From Deltaproteobacteria bacterium (GTDB lineage: Bacteria > Bdellovibrionota > UBA1018 > UBA923): a stretch of DNA of 7,523 nucleotides. The translations under genes and the position numbers were made by a program. The stretch spans positions 1 through 7,523 of the forward strand of contig JACQAW010000034.1 in assembly GCA_016194725.1 (NCBI GenBank), given 5' to 3'. This document shows positions 5,511 to 7,523 of the stretch, piece by piece. Each line of letters starts with the position of its first letter. The first letter of the stretch is position 1. The notes below the pieces were generated by a model, which did not search any database, had not been told where the DNA came from, and saw only the letters and a program-made list of their open reading frames with translations.

Positions 5511-6626
5511 ATGGCAAAGCCCCGAAAACCCACAAAATCCAAAACCGCCATGTCCAAGCCAAAAGTGGTGACGCCCGAGGTTCTGGAGCGCGTGTCGCGA
5601 ACATCTCGGAAGCCCGGGGGGGATGATGTGGACGATGATGAGTCGGATTCCGATGACGCAGAGTATTCTGAGGACACGGCCCAGGAGCTGACCGGCGAAA
5701 ATGATCGGGCTCTGGCCATGGGGTCGGGCGACTCCTTGCCCGCGTTGCTTTCTACCGGAAGCGAGCTTGAGCCCACTGCGATCCCGCAGCACAAAGACCT
5801 ATTGAAGCGCTACCTGGAGGAGGTGTCGCGCTACGAATTGCTCACGCCGCAAGAGGAGTTCGAGTTGGCGAGCCGCTTGAAAGATACGGGCGATCTGGAG
5901 GCCGCACGGCGAATGGTGCGGGCAAATCTGCGCCTGGTCGTAAAGATTGCCATGGAATACCGCAGCGCCTATCAGAACGTGCTCGACCTGATTCAGGAGG
6001 GCAACATCGGGCTCATGAAAGCCGTGAGCAAGTTTGATCCGGCCAAAGGCGCCAAGCTTTCTTACTATGCCGGCTGGTGGATTCGTTCTTACATTCTCAA
6101 ATACATCCTGGATAATTTCAGGCTTGTGAAAGTAGGCACGACCCAGGCCCAGAAGAAGCTCTTTTTCCAGCTCATGCGGGAAAAAGAGCGGCTCGAGGCC
6201 CAGGGAATACACGCCGGGCCCAAGCTTCTGGCGGCAAACCTGGACGTCCGCGAACGCGACGTGGTCGAGATGGAACAGCGCCTGAGCAGCCGGGGCGCCG
6301 AAATGAGTCTGAATAATCCGCTCGAAAGCAATGGGGATGGCCCGTCGGTAACGCACCTTGATATGCTGGCTGATCTGGGAGCCGGTGCTGACAGCCAGCT
6401 TGAGCAGGAAGAACTCAAAGATATCTTGAAAAGCCGACTCGAAGAGTTTGCCAAGACGCTGAAAGAAAAGGAACTTGCGGTATTTCGCGAGCGTTTGACG
6501 AGCGACCAGCCCAAGACCCTGCAAGAGGTAGCCGACCAGTTTGGGCTGACCCGCGAAAGGGCCCGGCAGATCGAAGCTCAGGTCGTTGACAAGCTGCGTG
6601 ATTACTACAAAAAGTATATTCGCTAG
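5511..6626 (+). CDS. rpoH: RpoH-like (sigma-32 family) RNA polymerase sigma factor
   Basis: Sigma-70-family factor that directs RNA polymerase to a specific promoter set, most likely heat-shock or stress genes. After a basic start and an acidic patch (about 38-55, GDDVDDDESDSDD), region 1.2 lies at about 95-125 (DLLKRYLEEVSRYELLTPQEE). Region 2 spans 127-208, including the core-binding segment DLIQEGNIGLMKAV (159-172) and WWIRSYI (189-195). TTQAQKKLFFQL (210-221) corresponds to the RpoH box (E. coli TKAQRKLFFNL), the diagnostic of this subfamily. Region 3 follows, and region 4.2 has its helix-turn-helix at about 337-363 (TLQEVADQFGLTRERARQIE). The extension before region 1.2 is about 80 residues longer than in E. 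coli RpoH. No Shine-Dalgarno precedes the ATG; a second in-frame ATG at codon 14 is an alternative. Myxococcal SigB/SigC-type developmental factors belong to the same group, so a role other than heat shock is possible. Confidence 0.9.
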   Translation: MAKPRKPTKSKTAMSKPKVVTPEVLERVSRTSRKPGGDDVDDDESDSDDAEYSEDTAQELTGENDRALAMGSGDSLPALLSTGSELEPTAIPQHKDLLKRYLEEVSRYELLTPQEEFELASRLKDTGDLEAARRMVRANLRLVVKIAMEYRSAYQNVLDLIQEGNIGLMKAVSKFDPAKGAKLSYYAGWWIRSYILKYILDNFRLVKVGTTQAQKKLFFQLMREKERLEAQGIHAGPKLLAANLDVRERDVVEMEQRLSSRGAEMSLNNPLESNGDGPSVTHLDMLADLGAGADSQLEQEELKDILKSRLEEFAKTLKEKELAVFRERLTSDQPKTLQEVADQFGLTRERARQIEAQVVDKLRDYYKKYIR

Positions 6627-6638
6627 GCCGTCGGGCCT
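6625..6638 (+). other. Short GC hairpin at the sigma factor stop codon
   Basis: AGGCC and GGCCT flank a GTCG tetraloop, starting inside the TAG stop. No U-run follows, so it is not a standard intrinsic terminator. It may mark the mRNA 3' end or be incidental. Confidence 0.35.
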
Positions 6639-6665
6639 GCCTTCCACGCCGGTCAATAACGCGTG

Positions 6666-6695
6666 TTGACGGCTACTTAACTCCGGTGCTATAGC
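6666..6695 (+). promoter_or_regulatory. Sigma-70-type promoter for rpsO
   Basis: TTGACG (6666-6671) and TATAGC (6690-6695) are separated by 18 bp, in the gap between the sigma gene and rpsO. The -35 matches five of six consensus bases and the -10 keeps the key TATA. Transcription would start near 6702, giving rpsO a short leader of about 40 bases. It is the best promoter-like sequence in the window, as expected for a ribosomal protein gene. Confidence 0.65.
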
Positions 6696-6701
6696 TCCGG
6701 A
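6682..6701. repeat. 20-bp dyad centred on the rpsO -10 box
   Basis: The arms TCCGG and CCGGA flank the perfect palindrome GCTATAGC, with only the T/T pair at 6687 and 6696 breaking symmetry (18 of 20 positions symmetric). It covers the -10 hexamer completely, where a bound dimeric protein would block initiation. The symmetry also gives a TATAGC on the opposite strand. No regulator is known for it. Confidence 0.55.
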
Positions 6702-6728
6702 AAATCTATATTTTATAAAGAGTACTTG

Positions 6729-6734
6729 AAGGAG
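6729..6734 (+). promoter_or_regulatory. Ribosome binding site of rpsO
   Basis: AAGGAG lies seven bases before the TTG at 6742. It decides for this non-ATG start, since the first in-frame ATG is at codon 36, inside the conserved S15 fold. Confidence 0.85.
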
Positions 6735-6741
6735 ATTCAGC

Positions 6742-7023
6742 TTGGCTAAACAGACTCACGAAGAACGCGACGCAACCAAAAAAGTCGTCGATAAATTTAA
6801 AACCGCTGCAAGCGACACCGGCAGCCCTGAAGTTCAGGTCGCTTTGATGACGAAGCGTATTACAGAGCTCACCGAGCACCTGAGCACCCACAAAAAAGAT
6901 CATTCCTCACGCCGCGGTCTCTTGAAAGCAGTTGGCATGCGCCGTCGTATGCTGGACTATCTGGCCGCTCACAGCTCGAGCCGCTATTTGAAGTTGATTA
7001 AAGAACTCGATCTGAGAAAGTAA
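6742..7023 (+). CDS. rpsO: 30S ribosomal protein S15
   Basis: S15 is a primary 16S rRNA-binding protein that helps build the platform of the small ribosomal subunit. The 93-residue product has the full family pattern: an N-terminal helix, the loop DTGSPEVQVA (25-34), then TELTEHL with H46, the RNA-contacting HKKDHSSRRGLL (50-61), and the C-terminal signature MRRRMLDYL (66-74). It is a few residues longer than the usual 88-89. The start is a TTG with a strong AAGGAG upstream. It lies between an RpoH-like sigma gene and pnp; the rpsO-pnp order is classical in bacteria. A dedicated promoter upstream and a strong terminator downstream suggest it is largely transcribed on its own, with pnp served by read-through or another promoter. 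S15 often represses its own mRNA translation, but the short leader shows no clear S15-binding fold. Confidence 0.97.
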   Translation: MAKQTHEERDATKKVVDKFKTAASDTGSPEVQVALMTKRITELTEHLSTHKKDHSSRRGLLKAVGMRRRMLDYLAAHSSSRYLKLIKELDLRK

Positions 7024-7037
7024 ACAAAGCAACCGGA

Positions 7038-7061
7038 CCCCTTTTTCATCTTTCAAAGGGG
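7038..7061 (+). other. Hairpin just after rpsO
   Basis: CCCCTTT (7038-7044) and AAAGGGG (7055-7061) form a perfect 7-bp stem with a 10-base loop, 14 bases after the rpsO stop. It lacks a following U-run, so it is more likely an mRNA 3'-end stabiliser or processing site than a terminator. Confidence 0.55.
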
Positions 7062-7081
7062 ATTGGGATTGGTGTGGTTAG

Positions 7082-7142
7082 AACCACGAATTGGGAAGAT
7101 GCAGGCGCCAGAGCGGCTGCCGTTTCCCGATTCGTGGTTTTT
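7082..7142 (+). terminator. Rho-independent terminator between rpsO and pnp
   Basis: AACCACGAATTGGGAA (7082-7097) pairs with TTCCCGATTCGTGGTT (7124-7139) over 16 bp with a single wobble position. A 26-base loop, itself partly able to pair (GCAG with CTGC), closes it. The 3' arm runs into five T residues (7138-7142). The long stem and T-run make this the clearest terminator in the window. In the minus-strand direction the A-rich side gives no comparable T-run. It would separate rpsO from pnp, with any read-through feeding pnp. Confidence 0.85.
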
Positions 7143-7174
7143 CTCATAGGTTTTAGCTGGCCAGTCATCCATTC

Positions 7175-7264
7175 ATCTCCTCGCAAGTCGCGAATAGGGG
7201 TCCATCACAAACGGCCATTGGAATAGGCCGCCGCGCGTTTGTGCGCGGAAAACCCTTAGGAGGT
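7175..7264 (+). promoter_or_regulatory. Structured pnp leader with tandem hairpins and possible anti-Shine-Dalgarno
   Basis: Two hairpins abut directly. CGGCC/GGCCG (7212-7216 and 7226-7230, 9-base loop) is followed with no gap by CCGCGC/GCGCGG (7231-7236 and 7243-7248, 6-base loop). The Shine-Dalgarno (AGGAGGT, 7258-7264) follows ten bases later. Upstream, ATCTCCT (7175-7181) can pair with AGGAGGT over 7 bp with one U-G. That would enclose both hairpins in a three-way junction and hide the ribosome site. In E. coli, pnp is autoregulated through RNase III cleavage of a leader hairpin, so a similar role is plausible here, though only inferred. No clear promoter was seen between the terminator and this leader. 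Confidence 0.5.
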
Positions 7265-7272
7265 TCATCCAT

Positions 7273-7523
7273 ATGTTTAAACCAATTACAGTTTCCTGTG
7301 ATTTCGGCGGGCGTAAGCTCACGATTGAAACGGGCAGGCTTGCAAAGCAGGCTGACGGTTCCGTGCTCGTCACTTACGGCGAGACGATTGTTCTGGTCAC
7401 CGCGGTTACCCGCAATGAGCTAAAGGAAGGAATCGATTTCTTTCCTTTGACCATCGAATACCAGGAGAAATTTTATGCTGCTGGGCGTATCCCCGGTGGT
7501 TTCTTCAAGCGCGAAGGTCGCCC
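7273..7523 (+). CDS. pnp: Polynucleotide phosphorylase, N-terminal part
   Basis: PNPase degrades RNA 3' to 5' with phosphate and is a core part of bacterial mRNA decay. Only the first 83 codons are in the window; the gene runs off the right edge without a stop. The protein begins MFKPITVSCDFGGRKLTIET and continues through GRLAKQADGSVLVTYGETIV. It then reaches the first RNase PH-like domain signature, FFPLTIEYQEKFYAAGRIPG followed by GFFKREGR (56-83), which includes the FFKR/FFRR-type RNA-contacting loop of the family. The ATG is preceded at good spacing by AGGAGGT (7258-7264). The KH and S1 RNA-binding domains expected at the C-terminus lie outside. It follows rpsO, as in many bacteria, behind a strong terminator and a folded leader. 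Confidence 0.95.
   Translation, partial: MFKPITVSCDFGGRKLTIETGRLAKQADGSVLVTYGETIVLVTAVTRNELKEGIDFFPLTIEYQEKFYAAGRIPGGFFKREGR

Noticed and set aside
5799..6656. Long open frame (285 codons) antisense to the sigma factor gene
   Set aside because: It mirrors the strongly conserved sigma factor on the other strand, has no ribosome site, and its translation shows no recognisable domain. Long antisense frames are common in GC-biased genes.
6627..6673. Terminator for the sigma gene from GCCGTC and GACGGC
   Set aside because: The 6-bp arms are 35 bases apart, no U-run follows, and the right arm overlaps the rpsO -35 box.
1..7523. Defence system, CRISPR array, transposon or prophage
   Set aside because: All genes are core or envelope genes. 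No regularly spaced repeats, transposase, integrase, terminal inverted repeats or tRNA-adjacent attachment sites are visible.

Overview
The window is a stretch of core bacterial chromosome with moderately high GC content. It carries seven complete or nearly complete protein genes plus two genes cut by the window ends. The housekeeping genes are a delta-prime clamp-loader subunit, thymidylate kinase, a heat-shock-type sigma factor, ribosomal protein S15 and polynucleotide phosphorylase. A signal-peptide-bearing, beta-rich protein with the look of an outer-membrane barrel points to a Gram-negative organism. A cytoplasmic GYF_2-domain protein with one membrane span, a 93-residue S15 and the RpoH-box sigma factor fit a proteobacterial or delta-proteobacteria-like lineage (Bdellovibrionota or Myxococcota-like). 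That placement is an inference from gene content, not from a marker comparison.

Left part (1-3061, all minus strand): a GYF_2-domain membrane protein, then tmk, holB and the first 46 codons of an ABC transporter ATPase, in transcription order. The spacing is tight (38 bp, a 4-bp ATGA overlap, and 18 bp), so they probably form one operon. It combines dTTP synthesis and replisome loading with two envelope-associated proteins.

Middle (3062-5446, minus strand): a probable outer-membrane beta-barrel with a clear signal peptide and Shine-Dalgarno, then (upstream in transcription) a zinc-dependent AstE/AspA-type deacylase. The gaps around the barrel gene hold inverted repeats, one of them a three-part set with mutually exclusive pairings.

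Right part (5511-7523, plus strand): an RpoH-like sigma factor divergent from the deacylase across only 64 bp, then rpsO with its own strong promoter-like sequence and a TTG start. A long intrinsic terminator follows, then a structured leader and the 5' end of pnp. The rpsO-pnp order is the classical bacterial arrangement. The pnp leader has two abutting GC hairpins and a possible anti-Shine-Dalgarno, consistent with post-transcriptional control.

No mobile element, CRISPR array, tRNA, rRNA or defence-type cassette is visible. The items most worth a second look are regulatory (the pnp leader, a dyad on the rpsO -10 box, a shared divergent -10) and the two poorly characterised envelope proteins.
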